A stretch of 64,000 nt of DNA from assembly GCA_965371785.1 (NCBI GenBank), contig CBDUZS010000004.1:8385-72384 (forward strand), given 5' to 3'. The notes below the pieces were generated by a model. The model was not told the origin of the DNA, searched no databases, and saw only the letters and a list, made by a program, of their open reading frames with translations. The DNA is from CBDUZS01 sp965371785. GTDB lineage: Bacteria; Fermentibacterota; Fermentibacteria; Fermentibacterales; JCC-6. Shown here in pieces: positions 26,518 through 37,641 of this stretch (its first letter is position 1; every line of letters starts with the position of its first letter). Made by a program: the position numbers and the translations under genes.

Positions 26518-26881
26518 ATCTGGGGCACCTCCCACAATGATGAATCACCGATCTTTCTCCGGTCGAGTGCGGGCTGGAAACAGAAAAAGACCGGCTACGG
26601 TCTTTTCAGGGGATAATCAGTGTATGTAAATATCGAACAGGATCTCCTCCGTAAACGTTCATTAAAAGATGCGATTCGCCTTCTCATTCCGTCTGCTCGA
26701 AACCAGCCGATCGCTTAAGCATAACTCCTTTACCCGATCTTCCGTCAATCATCACTTTCACCGGATATTCGAGCATGAACGGATCTGCTTCGAGGATGGC
26801 TGTCTCTTGACCCGCCAGCGCCGTCGGGGCATCTACAGAGAGCGGCACCAGATCCTCACACACCATCCGGAAGGATCGATA
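26518..26881. other. Gap between divergent genes: nfn operon promoter region and gene relic
   Basis: 364 bases between the divergently transcribed nfnA and the first ATP-grasp gene. The minus-strand operon promoter must lie here, but I see no confident -35/-10 pair. The middle part (26684-26776) is the tail of a lost ATP-grasp gene. The right edge holds the ribosome-binding site AAGGA (26871-26875) of the next gene. Confidence 0.6.
26684..26776 (-). pseudogene. Relic C terminus of a PEP-synthase-like gene
   Basis: Read on the minus strand, these bases encode about 30 residues (YPVKVMIDGRSGKGVML and a short tail) nearly identical to the C terminus of the intact paralog ending at 29981. The DNA match is strong, including 44 identical bases (26731-26774 against 30028-30071). 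Upstream the similarity stops at once, so only the last bases of a former gene remain. It suggests that a tandem copy was lost or rearranged next to the divergent paralog. Confidence 0.75.
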
Positions 26882-29881
26882 TTGAGGGACAGGAATCTCG
26901 ACCGCATAGCAGGCAAGCGGGGAACCGACCCGATACCCCTCTACTCGCTAATGTCCAGAAGGGTGGGACGCATCCTGCTCGTATCCAGCCTGTACGACTC
27001 GTTCACCCTGGAGGAGGACGGCAGATTCACTGAAATCCTCTTCTCAGAGTACCTCTCACTCAACCTCCGCTATGCCCCCAGGGTTACCAGGGTCTCCACA
27101 GCCGAGGAGGCACTGGAACTTATTGGGAAGGAATTGTTCGACCTGGTCATCTCCATGGTAAGAGTGGGGTCCATGAAGATCGAGCAGTTCAGCAGGGCGA
27201 TCAAGGAGCTATGCCCGACCCTTCCCATTGTCGTGCTTGCGTACACTGCCAGGGACCTGGAGGTTCTCAGGGAGGCCGGAAGGCTGGAGTCCGTCGACAA
27301 AGCCTTCACCTGGCAGGGTGATGTCATGCTCTTCCTAGCCATTGTCAAATTGGTTGAGGACAGGCTTAACGTTGAGCATGACTCGGAGATAGCAGGTGTG
27401 AAGTGTATCATCCTCGTCGAGGATTCCATCAGGTTCTGCTCCTCTTACATCCCCATGCTCTACACGGAGCTGATGGAGCAGACCCAGATACTCATGACCG
27501 ATGGCGTTAACAATATGCAGAAGCTCATGCGCATGAGGGCACGCCCGAAAATTCTCCATGCAGAGACCTACGAACAGGCGCTGGACCTCTACCAGAGGTT
27601 CTCGAAGCATATCCTCGGCGTCATCCTTGACACCAGGTTCGAGCGGGAAGGAGCTGAGGATCCACATGCAGGCTTCGCCCTGGCCCGGGAGATAAGGATC
27701 GAGGACCCTGAATGTCCAATCCTCTTCCAGTCAACGGAAGAGGAGAACAGGACCGAAGCCCACAGGATGAATGCCGCCTTCATCGATAAGAACTCCCCTA
27801 CGCTCCTGGCCGATCTGAGAGAGTTCATGAGGAGCTACCTCGGGTTCGGAGACTTCTTGTTCAGGAGCCCGGACGGCAGGGAGGAAGCCAGGGCAGCAGA
27901 CATGAGGAGCCTGTATCACGCGGTCAGAGAGATCTCAGACGATAGTCTCCTTTACCATGCCAGAAGGAATGACTTTTCCACATGGTTGATGGCAAGGACC
28001 GAGTTTGACCTGGCACATGCGCTGAAGCCTCAGAAGGTGGAGGACTTCAAGTCGGTGGCCGACCTCAGGAACTACCTCCTCTCATCCCTGAAGGTCTGGA
28101 GGGAGAAGCACAGGGCAGGACAGGTGGAGGAGTTCTCGAATGAATCCTTCGATCTGGACACGGAGTTCGTGAAAATAGGCTCCGGGTCCCTTGGGGGGAA
28201 GGGCAGGGGGCTTGCCTTCGTGAACGCTCTGCTGAATGACTACCTCATCGACGAGAGGTTCCCGGACGTGAGCATCTCCATCCCTCCCACGGCTGTGATC
28301 GCCACTGATGTATTCGATAGCTTCATGGAAACGTCAGGATTGAAGGAGCTGGTTTTCGACCAGACCCTCGAAGAGAAGCTGAGCCCGTCAGGACGCGATT
28401 CCAGGGTGGCATCGGCCTTTGTCGAGACAGACCTTCCCGCCAAGGTCGTCAGGATACTCAAGGTGTTTCTGGAGAACGTCACCTATCCCATTGCAGTGCG
28501 CTCCTCCAGCCTCCTCGAAGATTCACCGGCTCAGCCTTTTGCCGGCATCTACAGCACGTACATGCTCCCGAACAACAGCTCCGATATAGCGGTGAGGCTG
28601 CACCAGCTCTGCGATGCAGTCAAGCTCGTTTACGCTTCAACCTTTTACTCCGATTCGGTCTCCTACATCGAGACAACTCCCAACAGGCTCGAAGAAGAGA
28701 GGATGGCGGTCGTCATACAGCAAGTCGTGGGTCAGGAGCACGGTGAAAGTTTCTATCCGAACCTGGCCGGTGTCGCGAGGTCATACAACTTCTATCCGCT
28801 GGAGGGCATGACGGAGGAAGACGGTGTAGTCTCCGTGGTCCTGGGGCTCGGCGGGACTGTAGTAGAGGGAGGGAAGTGCATCCGCTTCTCCCCCGCAGCA
28901 CCTAAGAGGCTCTACCAGTTCTCGTCGACTGATGAATTCCTGAGGAACTCCCAGAGAGATTTCCTGGCTCTGAACCTCGGCGGGATCTCCGGAGAGCCAA
29001 CCGTCAACCCGGGGGATGACCCGCACCTGGAGAAGCTTGACCTTGAACGTGCTCAGAAGGATGGCACACTTCTGCCTGTGGGCTCCGTATACTCGACAGA
29101 CAACGACATGATAATCGACGGCACCTACCGTCCAGGGGTCAAGCTGGTGACCATGGCGGGCGTACTGAAGGGAGACAGCTTCCCCCTCGCCCCAGTGCTG
29201 GGGTTCCTGCTGAAGATGGGAAAGGCGGCGTTCTCCTGTGAAGTGGAGATCGAGTTTGCCGTGAACCTCCCGCAAGGCAGTGGCAGCGGAAGGGGGGACT
29301 TCGGCTTCCTGCAGATACGACCGATGGGATTCAGCACCGAGATGGGTCCCGATCTCTCAGAAGTGGATACCTCCAGAGCCATCTGCGTCTCGCACAACGT
29401 CTTGGGCTACGGCGCGGTGGAGGGTATCAGGGACATCATCTACGTACCCGGTGAGAGCTTCCCGAGGAGCATGTCCCTGAAGGTGGCTGGAGAGATCGAG
29501 CAGATCAACCGTATGCTGAAGAAGCTTGATCGGCATTCCCTGCTCATCGGTCCCGGCAGGTGGGGTAGTACCGACAGCTGGCTCGGCATTCCAGTGAAAT
29601 GGTCCCAGATATCCACGGTGAGGTGCTTTGTCGAGACGCCCCTCGAGGACATGGACGTGATACCCTCCCAGGGCTCTCATTTCTTCCAGAACATCACGTC
29701 TCTCGGCCTCGGCTATTTCACAGTCTCGAGGTCCGAAGTCAACCTCCTCGACACCAGATGGCTGAGTTCCATCGATGCGGTTTTCTCCACAGAACATGTG
29801 AGACACATCAGGCTCGATAAACCTCTGGAGATACTGATGGACCGCAAGGTCAGGATGGGCGTTATACTGGAGGGAATATGA
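26882..29881 (+). CDS. PEP-synthase-like ATP-grasp protein with receiver-like N terminus (paralog 1)
   Basis: 999 residues. Two receiver-like segments come first (about 25-160, starting RILLVSSLYDSF, and 160-330, starting IILVEDSIRF). A PPDK/PEP-synthase N-terminal ATP-grasp domain follows, with GSGSLGGKGRG near 430, AVRSSSLLED near 540 and a PFAGIYSTYMLPN loop, then a C-terminal domain with LIGPGRWGS and GSHFFQN. The phosphohistidine and PEP/pyruvate barrel domains of true PEP synthase are absent. I chose the TTG at 26882, six bases after AAGGA, because it gives an N terminus of the same length as the paralog at 29981; an ATG at 26951 is the alternative. The in-frame stretch upstream is antisense to a gene relic. 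Function unknown; ATP-dependent phosphotransfer is plausible. Confidence 0.8.
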   Translation: MRDRNLDRIAGKRGTDPIPLYSLMSRRVGRILLVSSLYDSFTLEEDGRFTEILFSEYLSLNLRYAPRVTRVSTAEEALELIGKELFDLVISMVRVGSMKIEQFSRAIKELCPTLPIVVLAYTARDLEVLREAGRLESVDKAFTWQGDVMLFLAIVKLVEDRLNVEHDSEIAGVKCIILVEDSIRFCSSYIPMLYTELMEQTQILMTDGVNNMQKLMRMRARPKILHAETYEQALDLYQRFSKHILGVILDTRFEREGAEDPHAGFALAREIRIEDPECPILFQSTEEENRTEAHRMNAAFIDKNSPTLLADLREFMRSYLGFGDFLFRSPDGREEARAADMRSLYHAVREISDDSLLYHARRNDFSTWLMARTEFDLAHALKPQKVEDFKSVADLRNYLLSSLKVWREKHRAGQVEEFSNESFDLDTEFVKIGSGSLGGKGRGLAFVNALLNDYLIDERFPDVSISIPPTAVIATDVFDSFMETSGLKELVFDQTLEEKLSPSGRDSRVASAFVETDLPAKVVRILKVFLENVTYPIAVRSSSLLEDSPAQPFAGIYSTYMLPNNSSDIAVRLHQLCDAVKLVYASTFYSDSVSYIETTPNRLEEERMAVVIQQVVGQEHGESFYPNLAGVARSYNFYPLEGMTEEDGVVSVVLGLGGTVVEGGKCIRFSPAAPKRLYQFSSTDEFLRNSQRDFLALNLGGISGEPTVNPGDDPHLEKLDLERAQKDGTLLPVGSVYSTDNDMIIDGTYRPGVKLVTMAGVLKGDSFPLAPVLGFLLKMGKAAFSCEVEIEFAVNLPQGSGSGRGDFGFLQIRPMGFSTEMGPDLSEVDTSRAICVSHNVLGYGAVEGIRDIIYVPGESFPRSMSLKVAGEIEQINRMLKKLDRHSLLIGPGRWGSTDSWLGIPVKWSQISTVRCFVETPLEDMDVIPSQGSHFFQNITSLGLGYFTVSRSEVNLLDTRWLSSIDAVFSTEHVRHIRLDKPLEILMDRKVRMGVILEGI

Positions 29882-29980
29882 TCCCCCCTCCACTCCGTCG
29901 CCCCATCCGCTTGCTTACCTTCTGCTGAACACTGCCTGTTGCGATTGACATGAGGAGGCTGCTAAAATCAAATGGTCTTT

Positions 29981-32962
29981 TCATTCGATCCGCTCGAGAT
30001 CAGACGATCTCTTGAGCATTACTCCTCTACCCGATCTTCCGTCAATCATCACTTTCACCGGATATTCGAGCCTGATGCGGCGCACATATTTCGTTTCCTC
30101 CACCGCAGGATTACAATCCAGCCAATCCCAGTCGATAGCATTGCCCTCCCGTACATGTGAGACCGAAAAGTAGCCAACTCCGAGTGAGGTCATGTTCTGG
30201 AAGAAATGAGAGCCCTGAGAGGGTTCCACGTTCATATTTGTAAGGCTTACCTCGACAATCGAGGTCGCTCCGCAGATCTGGCTCCAGGTGACCGGTATAC
30301 CCAGCCAGGAATCCGCTGATCCCCATCGACCGGGACCTATGAGGATGTAGGGAGTTCCAGCCGAGAACAGGCTGCTGTTCATTCGCGCTATCTCGACTGC
30401 GATATCCCGCGTGAGTGAAGCATCGAATGATTCCGGTCGAACGTAGACTATATCATGAATCGAATCGCTGACTCCGTTTCCGAGAACACTGTCACTCGTG
30501 CAGAACACCTGGTCCCTGTCAACGTCGCCGAGATCGACTTCGACCAGCTGCTCCGCCACGACCATCGGTCTGATCTGGAGAAGGGAGAATGTGGCCGGCA
30601 GCGGTTTTCTCCTGCCGAGTTCGACAGCGAATTCGATCTCTACCGGGCATCCCATCGCATGCTCACCCAGCTTCAGCAGCGTATCCGTAAGAGGGGCAAG
30701 CGGAAAGAGCTTGTTCTTGAGCACGTGGGCAAAGTTGATCACCCTTGGGCCTGCCCGGTTGATGCCGTCAACGATCATGTCGTTATCGGCATCGTACGTG
30801 GAGGCAATGTAGTCGAGTGTCCCATCGGTTTCGGCGGAAGCAAGCTCCCGCGAAACCAGGAACTGATCTTCGTCTTCAATGGATCTGTAGGTCGAATGAT
30901 CCATGCTAATTGCGTAGAATTGCCTCTGGGAATCGTTGAGTGCGCTCCTGATCGTACCAAATTGCGGGAGGATTCTGGGATACTTCGGAGTGAACCTGAG
31001 GGATACCCCACCGTCAACGATTGTCTTCCCGAGCCCCAGGGCAACGTTTACAACTCCATCTTCGGGGTCAGCAGAACCTGTAGGATAGAAATTATACGAA
31101 CGCCCCACTCCGGAGAAGTGCGGGTAGAATCCGCCGGGGAATTCGGATCCTGCCACTTCCTGTATCAGTATGGCCATCTTCTCCTCCTCGATCCTGTGAT
31201 TCGTCGCCTCGATGTAGGATCGAGCAGCATGAAAGAAAGTGGATGCGTATACGAATTTAATCGAGGCTGCCAGATCGTTGAACCTCTTGTCGAAGGATAT
31301 CGAATTATTAGGCAGCATCTTCGTGGTATAAATACCAGCAAATGGTTGACATAGCGCATCTTCCAGAAGACTGGAAGATCTAACGGCAAGAGGTGTTCTC
31401 ACCTCACCCAGGAAATCTCTCAGATCTCCCAGAATGACCGGGGGAAGATCTGCATTCAGAAACTGCCGAATTATGGAAAGATCTCGAGACGCATCCACAG
31501 CGAAACTGAGAAGGTCGTTCTGCATGATGAACTTGTCGAAGATATCGCTCGTTAGCACCAGTGTGCGTGGAATGGTCACTGTCACATCCCTGAAACGACT
31601 TCCGTCGAAATTCAGGGCGAGTACGCGATCCAGGAATGCAAGGCCACGTCCCTTCCCTCCGATGGAGCCTCTGCCGATTCTGCTGAACTGGGCATACTCC
31701 CGGTAGAATGTTCTACTGTAGGGAACGATCCTGCCCCTGTAGCTCTCCCTGCGGTATTCCCGGACAATACGGCTTGCTTCCCTGCGCAGTTCATCCCCGG
31801 CTGCACCGGAATCCTCTGTAAGGATATCCAGCCTGTCCGCTAGTTCGAGCTCCGTGTGTGATCTGAGCCATCTCGTCATCTCTCCGGAACGGAGAGTAGA
31901 GGATACCGCATTCCCCGGGAGTTTATCGAGAGCAATACTCAGTGCTTCCAGGTTCGATACGCTGGTGATGCTCCTGCCGGAAGTATCTTTGAAAACAAGG
32001 CTTCCAAGACAGAACTTGCCTGCGAACTGTTCCCCTATATCTCTGAGCAGTGTTGGCGAACTTTTGGAAACGAATCCGGTCCCGAGTTCTTCCGCAATCA
32101 GTGAGGCATCCTCCTCGCTTGACTGTATCGATACCGGCATGCCCGGAAACCTGGCGCGGACGTATTCTATCAGATGGCGTCCCGCATCCGGATCGAGAAC
32201 ACCATCTCTCGGGAAACGAAGATCGGTAAAGAGCCCCAGGAGGTGTTTCCCATAATTGTCTACAAGCTGGATGGCTTCTTCGTAACAGGTGGCGAGAAGA
32301 AGTTTTGGCCTGGCCATTGCTCTCAATCTCCTGGAGGAATAGGAGACGTGCCCCTTCACTATCTCGCTTGTCTTGTCCCGTATCATCCCCAGCAGGCGGT
32401 GAATGTATCTCGAGTAGAAGAGGACGTTGTCCTCGACGAGAAGAAGGCTCAGGACACCACCCTGGCCGCTGTCGTGTGCAGCGTTCTTCATATCCTCTGC
32501 GAGCTGGATGATTCCGAGCAGAACTTCGCCATCGCCCTGCCAGAGGAAGACCCAGTCTACGGCATTGGTGTGATCCAGTGTCATGAACCTCTGCAGCTCG
32601 TACGTGTTGTAGGCAAGAACGGCAACGGGTGTGTCCGGTTTGAGTTCCTTCACCTTCCTGCCGAGAGTCACAGAATCCATACCCTCTATCTGCATCATGC
32701 ACACGACCAGATCGAATGGCTCACTCTCCAGCATCTCGAGAGCCTTCTCTCCCCCGGATACCTGGCTGATCGACGGGAAGTACCCCATCTCGTTTCTGCT
32801 GTACCACTGGGCGAGGAGATCGTTGAGTCGCCCATCCTCCTCGAGCATGAAGAAGTCGTACAGGCTGGAGACGAAGAGCACTTTTCTCACCTTGAACGGC
32901 ATGAGCTGATGCAGCCTCGAGACGAATCTGCTGTCCAGCTGGAGGGAATCTGCCCCTGGCAC
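29981..32962 (-). CDS. PEP-synthase-like ATP-grasp protein with receiver-like N terminus (paralog 2)
   Basis: 993 residues, full-length paralog of the convergent gene ending at 29881. Same order: receiver-like segment (KVLFVSSLYDFF), second receiver-like segment (LLLVEDNVLF), ATP-grasp core with GRGSIGGKGRG, AVRSSSLLED and PFAGIYTTKMLPN, and C-terminal LIGPGRWGS and GSHFFQN motifs. No phosphohistidine or PEP-binding domain. It begins with GTG at 32962 behind a GGAG. Both paralogs have conserved acidic receiver residues, so these proteins may respond to signalling state or partner binding. Cytoplasmic; substrate unknown. Confidence 0.8.
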   Translation of the reverse strand: MPGADSLQLDSRFVSRLHQLMPFKVRKVLFVSSLYDFFMLEEDGRLNDLLAQWYSRNEMGYFPSISQVSGGEKALEMLESEPFDLVVCMMQIEGMDSVTLGRKVKELKPDTPVAVLAYNTYELQRFMTLDHTNAVDWVFLWQGDGEVLLGIIQLAEDMKNAAHDSGQGGVLSLLLVEDNVLFYSRYIHRLLGMIRDKTSEIVKGHVSYSSRRLRAMARPKLLLATCYEEAIQLVDNYGKHLLGLFTDLRFPRDGVLDPDAGRHLIEYVRARFPGMPVSIQSSEEDASLIAEELGTGFVSKSSPTLLRDIGEQFAGKFCLGSLVFKDTSGRSITSVSNLEALSIALDKLPGNAVSSTLRSGEMTRWLRSHTELELADRLDILTEDSGAAGDELRREASRIVREYRRESYRGRIVPYSRTFYREYAQFSRIGRGSIGGKGRGLAFLDRVLALNFDGSRFRDVTVTIPRTLVLTSDIFDKFIMQNDLLSFAVDASRDLSIIRQFLNADLPPVILGDLRDFLGEVRTPLAVRSSSLLEDALCQPFAGIYTTKMLPNNSISFDKRFNDLAASIKFVYASTFFHAARSYIEATNHRIEEEKMAILIQEVAGSEFPGGFYPHFSGVGRSYNFYPTGSADPEDGVVNVALGLGKTIVDGGVSLRFTPKYPRILPQFGTIRSALNDSQRQFYAISMDHSTYRSIEDEDQFLVSRELASAETDGTLDYIASTYDADNDMIVDGINRAGPRVINFAHVLKNKLFPLAPLTDTLLKLGEHAMGCPVEIEFAVELGRRKPLPATFSLLQIRPMVVAEQLVEVDLGDVDRDQVFCTSDSVLGNGVSDSIHDIVYVRPESFDASLTRDIAVEIARMNSSLFSAGTPYILIGPGRWGSADSWLGIPVTWSQICGATSIVEVSLTNMNVEPSQGSHFFQNMTSLGVGYFSVSHVREGNAIDWDWLDCNPAVEETKYVRRIRLEYPVKVMIDGRSGRGVMLKRSSDLERIE
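30028..30071. repeat. 44-base exact repeat shared with 26731-26774
   Basis: Identical bases in the same orientation at 26731-26774 and 30028-30071, embedded in a longer imperfect match of about 90 bases. Both lie over the 3' end of an ATP-grasp coding sequence on the minus strand. The copies flank the plus-strand paralog and could recombine to delete or amplify it. Confidence 0.85.
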
Positions 32963-33100
32963 TGTGCTGCTCCATCAAAGGTTCGGGAAATGTCGCGTTC
33001 TACTGCAGTCTGAAGCATACTGTAAGGCAGGAATTGTGTCATTGCCGCCGACACTCCCTGCCGATGTTCCTGCATGTGAAATCACCAACGTGATATTCAC

Positions 33101-33130
33101 TTGACGAGAGTATGGTCACTGGAATAGGCT
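33101..33130 (+). promoter_or_regulatory. Possible promoter of glutamate dehydrogenase gene
   Basis: TTGACG (33101-33106) with TAGGCT (33125-33130) at 18-base spacing, 66 bases before the gdhA start. The -35 box is good, the -10 box poor. Offered as a candidate only. Confidence 0.3.
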
Positions 33131-33196
33131 ACTGCATCTGTCAGAATATACTGTTGGTTCAACCGTTCACATTCACCAGGAGGAGGTCACGGGTAA

Positions 33197-34549
<1,353 letters not shown>

Positions 34550-34569
34550 CAGGCCCGGAATCGGAACCG

Positions 34570-34596
34570 AGGGGCACGGAGTAACCGTGCCCCTTT
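34570..34596 (+). terminator. Rho-independent terminator of gdhA
   Basis: A ten-base stem (AGGGGCACGG paired with CCGTGCCCCT) with a five-base loop and a short T-rich tail, 20 bases after the gdhA stop. Confidence 0.85.
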
Positions 34597-34651
34597 CTCT
34601 TGGACCAGGGACAGCGCCTGGCAAAGAGCTGTTCAGAGAAAAGGACTCGAG

Positions 34652-35050
34652 ATGAAAATGGAAATTCTGTTCCCCGGCGGCAAGAGAGTGGACGCCCTGT
34701 TCGATGGTTTCACGGTGCAGACGGATCAACCCGTCAGCTCGGGCGGGGAAAACTCTGCACCGGCGCCATTCGATCTCTTCCTGGCATCGATAGGCACGTG
34801 TGCAGGCATATACATTCTCTCCTTCTGCCAGCAGAGGAGTATACCAACTGAGGAAATCAGACTCGTGCAGAACAACGGCAGAAATCCCGAAACCGGGTTC
34901 CTTGAGATAGGAATCGATATAGTGGTTCCATCCGGTTTCCCCGAGAAGTACCGAAACGCCCTGATCAGATCGGCAGAACTCTGTGCCGTGAAGAAACACA
35001 TAACCGATCAACTCATCAGATTCTCGATTGAAACCAGCACGAAGGAATGA
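34652..35050 (+). CDS. OsmC-family protein
   Basis: 132-residue OsmC/Ohr-fold protein. It has the N-terminal strand with SGGENSAPAPFDLF, and the conserved helix with Cys in IGTCAGIYIL near residue 50, then a second Cys (ELCAVKKHI) near 111. The two cysteines match the thiol pair that OsmC/Ohr proteins use to reduce organic hydroperoxides, though many family members have other roles. It lies downstream of the gdhA terminator as a likely single-gene unit and convergent with the ATP-grasp gene at 35083. Confidence 0.88.
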   Translation: MKMEILFPGGKRVDALFDGFTVQTDQPVSSGGENSAPAPFDLFLASIGTCAGIYILSFCQQRSIPTEEIRLVQNNGRNPETGFLEIGIDIVVPSGFPEKYRNALIRSAELCAVKKHITDQLIRFSIETSTKE

Positions 35051-35082
35051 CAGGCTGTAAGATCTGTAACTGCCGGGTCGTT

Positions 35083-37440
35083 CTATCTGGTCAGGTACCC
35101 GATTGCCGAGTCGGTATTTCCATCCATGACAACCGACAGGCTTGCTCCATCGGACTCCATGGATACCTGAACTACCTTGATCTGTTTTGCCAGGTGCTTC
35201 GCGCCGGGAACGAGCTTGCACAGCCTGTTCCGTGACTTCATGAAGAAATCCTCGTTGAATATTATGCCTGGTTCGTCCGGGTACAGCGGCAGGTATATGA
35301 TTCCCGCTTCGACCAGGTCCTGGAAGAAATGTGTTCCGAAAGACAGATCGGGCATGTACCCCTTCTTCATCCTGGCGACTTCGATAAGCATTGCGGTGTT
35401 GTTGATGTCGGCGTAACCGACCTTGACGCCGAGTTTGATGTCTCCCCTGCTCCCCCACCTGCCGGGCCCAATCAGTATGAATTTCCGCTGAGGCAGAACC
35501 TTGTTCAGCCTACCGACAACGTGTCCCACTTCAATGAGTTCTTCGAGACTTTCCAGCCTGTCGTACTCCACAGGGTCAACGTAGACGACGAATTCGATGC
35601 CTTCACAGATGCCGGATGTAATGTACTTACCGGCGGTGAATACTATGTCCTCCTCGGGAACATCGTCCGGGACGACCACCTCTCCGATTTCTCCGGAATA
35701 GCTCTGTGGTCTGCACTGGAGCAGGTAGGGAACCTGGATGTCATCGGCGTATGCGAATTCGACGTCTACGGGAACACCTATTTCCTTCTCCAGTATCTGG
35801 AGTATCGTCTGAATCAGCAGAGGGAACGGGCTTCTCGAGAGCAGGCGAGAGAATGTAATGACCGTTTCCTCGTTCTCCACGTTGAAAAGGCTTCCCATCG
35901 GCGGAGAGAGGTTACCATCTTTGTATAGTGATATGATGTAAGAGAGAACGGGATAACTGCTTCCATGTGCCTTTACGAGATCGTCGAAGAGAACGGTCTC
36001 GAACCTGCGGTTTTCGAGATTGATCACGTCGATATGCTTCTGGGCATATCGAATCGTTTCCTCGGGTGTGACATTCACTCTCAGACCCGGCTGTCCGGGG
36101 CAGAGAAGCATCGGAAAATCCTGACCCGTCCTGTCCACTGCCCTGGTTCCAAGGCCTGTAACCAGCCTTACTATTCCGTCCTCGCGCCTGATCCTGGGAG
36201 ACCACCGGAACTCGTTCCTGCTGAAAGCTACACCTGCAAAAGCGGGGAAGTAGTACTTGCCGACCCGTTTTCCGACGACTTCCTGGATGATGATTCCCAT
36301 TTCCTCGTTGAAATCGAGAAGGCCGCGCTCCCTTCTGTACTCTATCGGGTCGGGACTGAACACACTTGCATAGACTTCCATTATCGCGTCTGCAAGCGCT
36401 TCCAGCCTTTCCATCTTGCTTCCGACGTTGGCGACGAAGAGGCTCTTGTATTTACCCGCAAAGGCAGACCCTACACTGTCTTCGAGCAGACTGGACGAGC
36501 GGACAACGAGCGGTACGTTTCCGAACTGATCGAGCGCAACGTTGAGCCCCGACATTATTCCCGCTGGCAGCAGAGAGCTCTTGAAGATCTGCCGAAGCAG
36601 ACTGTACTCCTTTCTAAGCTCATCCGGATCGGAATATTTTATCGACAACAGTTCTTCGAGTGCATTGTGGTGGATGAATTCGAAGATGGCATCACTGGAT
36701 ATGTACCATGTTTTGGGGACCTTCAGGTTCCTGAGAACGACGTTGTCTTTCCTGGCGGAATAGGATTCCAGTATCTTTTTCGCCCTGAACAGACCCGCTG
36801 CCTTTCCCCCGAGTCTGCCGCTGCCCGTGGCCGGGCCGATCGTGTGGTCGAGAACCTCGATGAAGTCAATAATTCTTACACGGTTCTTGGTCGTGTTGAT
36901 GTATGTGAGATCGGTACTGAACAGCCTCCTGATGAGAGCGACTCTGATTCCCATGCTCTCTTCCTTGTCGAGCACCTTGTGTGATTCGGGAAGAAGGGAG
37001 AACCTGTCGAGAGCCGCACTGAGCTCGACCAGAGGTACATCTTTCTGCTCTACCAGGATGGAGAGGAACCGTGTGCTTTCGTACCGGAGCCAGCGGGTCA
37101 GCATTGCGGATATCTCGCTCGAGGACAGTTCCTCCTCTGCGATCCTGAAAACCTCGCTGGTGAAGAACTCGATTGCGGAATGGTTGATCCTCGGCATCGG
37201 CTGGTTTTCTCCCCAGGCCGCACCCGTTTCGTAATCGTCAGGACTGTATACCAGCAGGCGTTCCATGACGTCGCTCATCTTCTTCACGTTACGTTTGAAC
37301 AGGTAGTTCATCATCTTCCGGCCAAGACGTTTCATGAGAATGGGATTGGTTTCGCTGAGAAGGCTGACGATCACCTTCCATTCAGGATCACTTCTCTCAG
37401 TGTTTTTCTTCCTGATATCGCGTTTGTCGGCATCGTGCAT
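35083..37440 (-). CDS. PEP-synthase-like ATP-grasp protein (paralog 3, no receiver domains)
   Basis: 785 residues. It carries the same ATP-grasp core and C-terminal domain as the proteins at 26882 and 29981 (GSGRLGGKAAGL near 212, VVRSSSLLEDSVGSAFAGKY near 315, GIIIQEVVGKR, LIGPGRWGS and GTHFFQD near the C terminus) but a different, helical N terminus of about 200 residues instead of receiver-like segments. Phosphohistidine and PEP barrel domains are again missing. Start at ATG 37440 behind GGAGGGTA. Its presence as a third, divergent copy within 11 kb suggests a family with a specific job here; function unknown. Confidence 0.78.
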   Translation of the reverse strand: MHDADKRDIRKKNTERSDPEWKVIVSLLSETNPILMKRLGRKMMNYLFKRNVKKMSDVMERLLVYSPDDYETGAAWGENQPMPRINHSAIEFFTSEVFRIAEEELSSSEISAMLTRWLRYESTRFLSILVEQKDVPLVELSAALDRFSLLPESHKVLDKEESMGIRVALIRRLFSTDLTYINTTKNRVRIIDFIEVLDHTIGPATGSGRLGGKAAGLFRAKKILESYSARKDNVVLRNLKVPKTWYISSDAIFEFIHHNALEELLSIKYSDPDELRKEYSLLRQIFKSSLLPAGIMSGLNVALDQFGNVPLVVRSSSLLEDSVGSAFAGKYKSLFVANVGSKMERLEALADAIMEVYASVFSPDPIEYRRERGLLDFNEEMGIIIQEVVGKRVGKYYFPAFAGVAFSRNEFRWSPRIRREDGIVRLVTGLGTRAVDRTGQDFPMLLCPGQPGLRVNVTPEETIRYAQKHIDVINLENRRFETVLFDDLVKAHGSSYPVLSYIISLYKDGNLSPPMGSLFNVENEETVITFSRLLSRSPFPLLIQTILQILEKEIGVPVDVEFAYADDIQVPYLLQCRPQSYSGEIGEVVVPDDVPEEDIVFTAGKYITSGICEGIEFVVYVDPVEYDRLESLEELIEVGHVVGRLNKVLPQRKFILIGPGRWGSRGDIKLGVKVGYADINNTAMLIEVARMKKGYMPDLSFGTHFFQDLVEAGIIYLPLYPDEPGIIFNEDFFMKSRNRLCKLVPGAKHLAKQIKVVQVSMESDGASLSVVMDGNTDSAIGYLTR

Positions 37441-37641
37441 TATCGGGTTACCCTCCGGAAAGATTCATTGTCGGTATCAGTAGTGTTTATGCGCTATGGC
37501 AAAGGCAATGTCCATGATACCGAAGTACTTTCTCGGAACAGATTTTCCGGTTGACCTGGCGGGTAGCATCGTCTATTACATCCTTCTGCCCGAACGAGTC
37601 AATTGAGTATCAGACCTTATCTTTTCCTTTGAGGAGGGGTA

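Noticed and set aside
26669..26881. Extended N terminus of the ATP-grasp gene up to 26669
   Set aside because: That stretch is antisense to a relic of a paralog; a TTG with good ribosome-binding site at 26882 gives the expected length.
34652..35050. OsmC protein as a further selenoprotein
   Set aside because: The reactive position is an ordinary Cys codon and there is no in-frame TGA.
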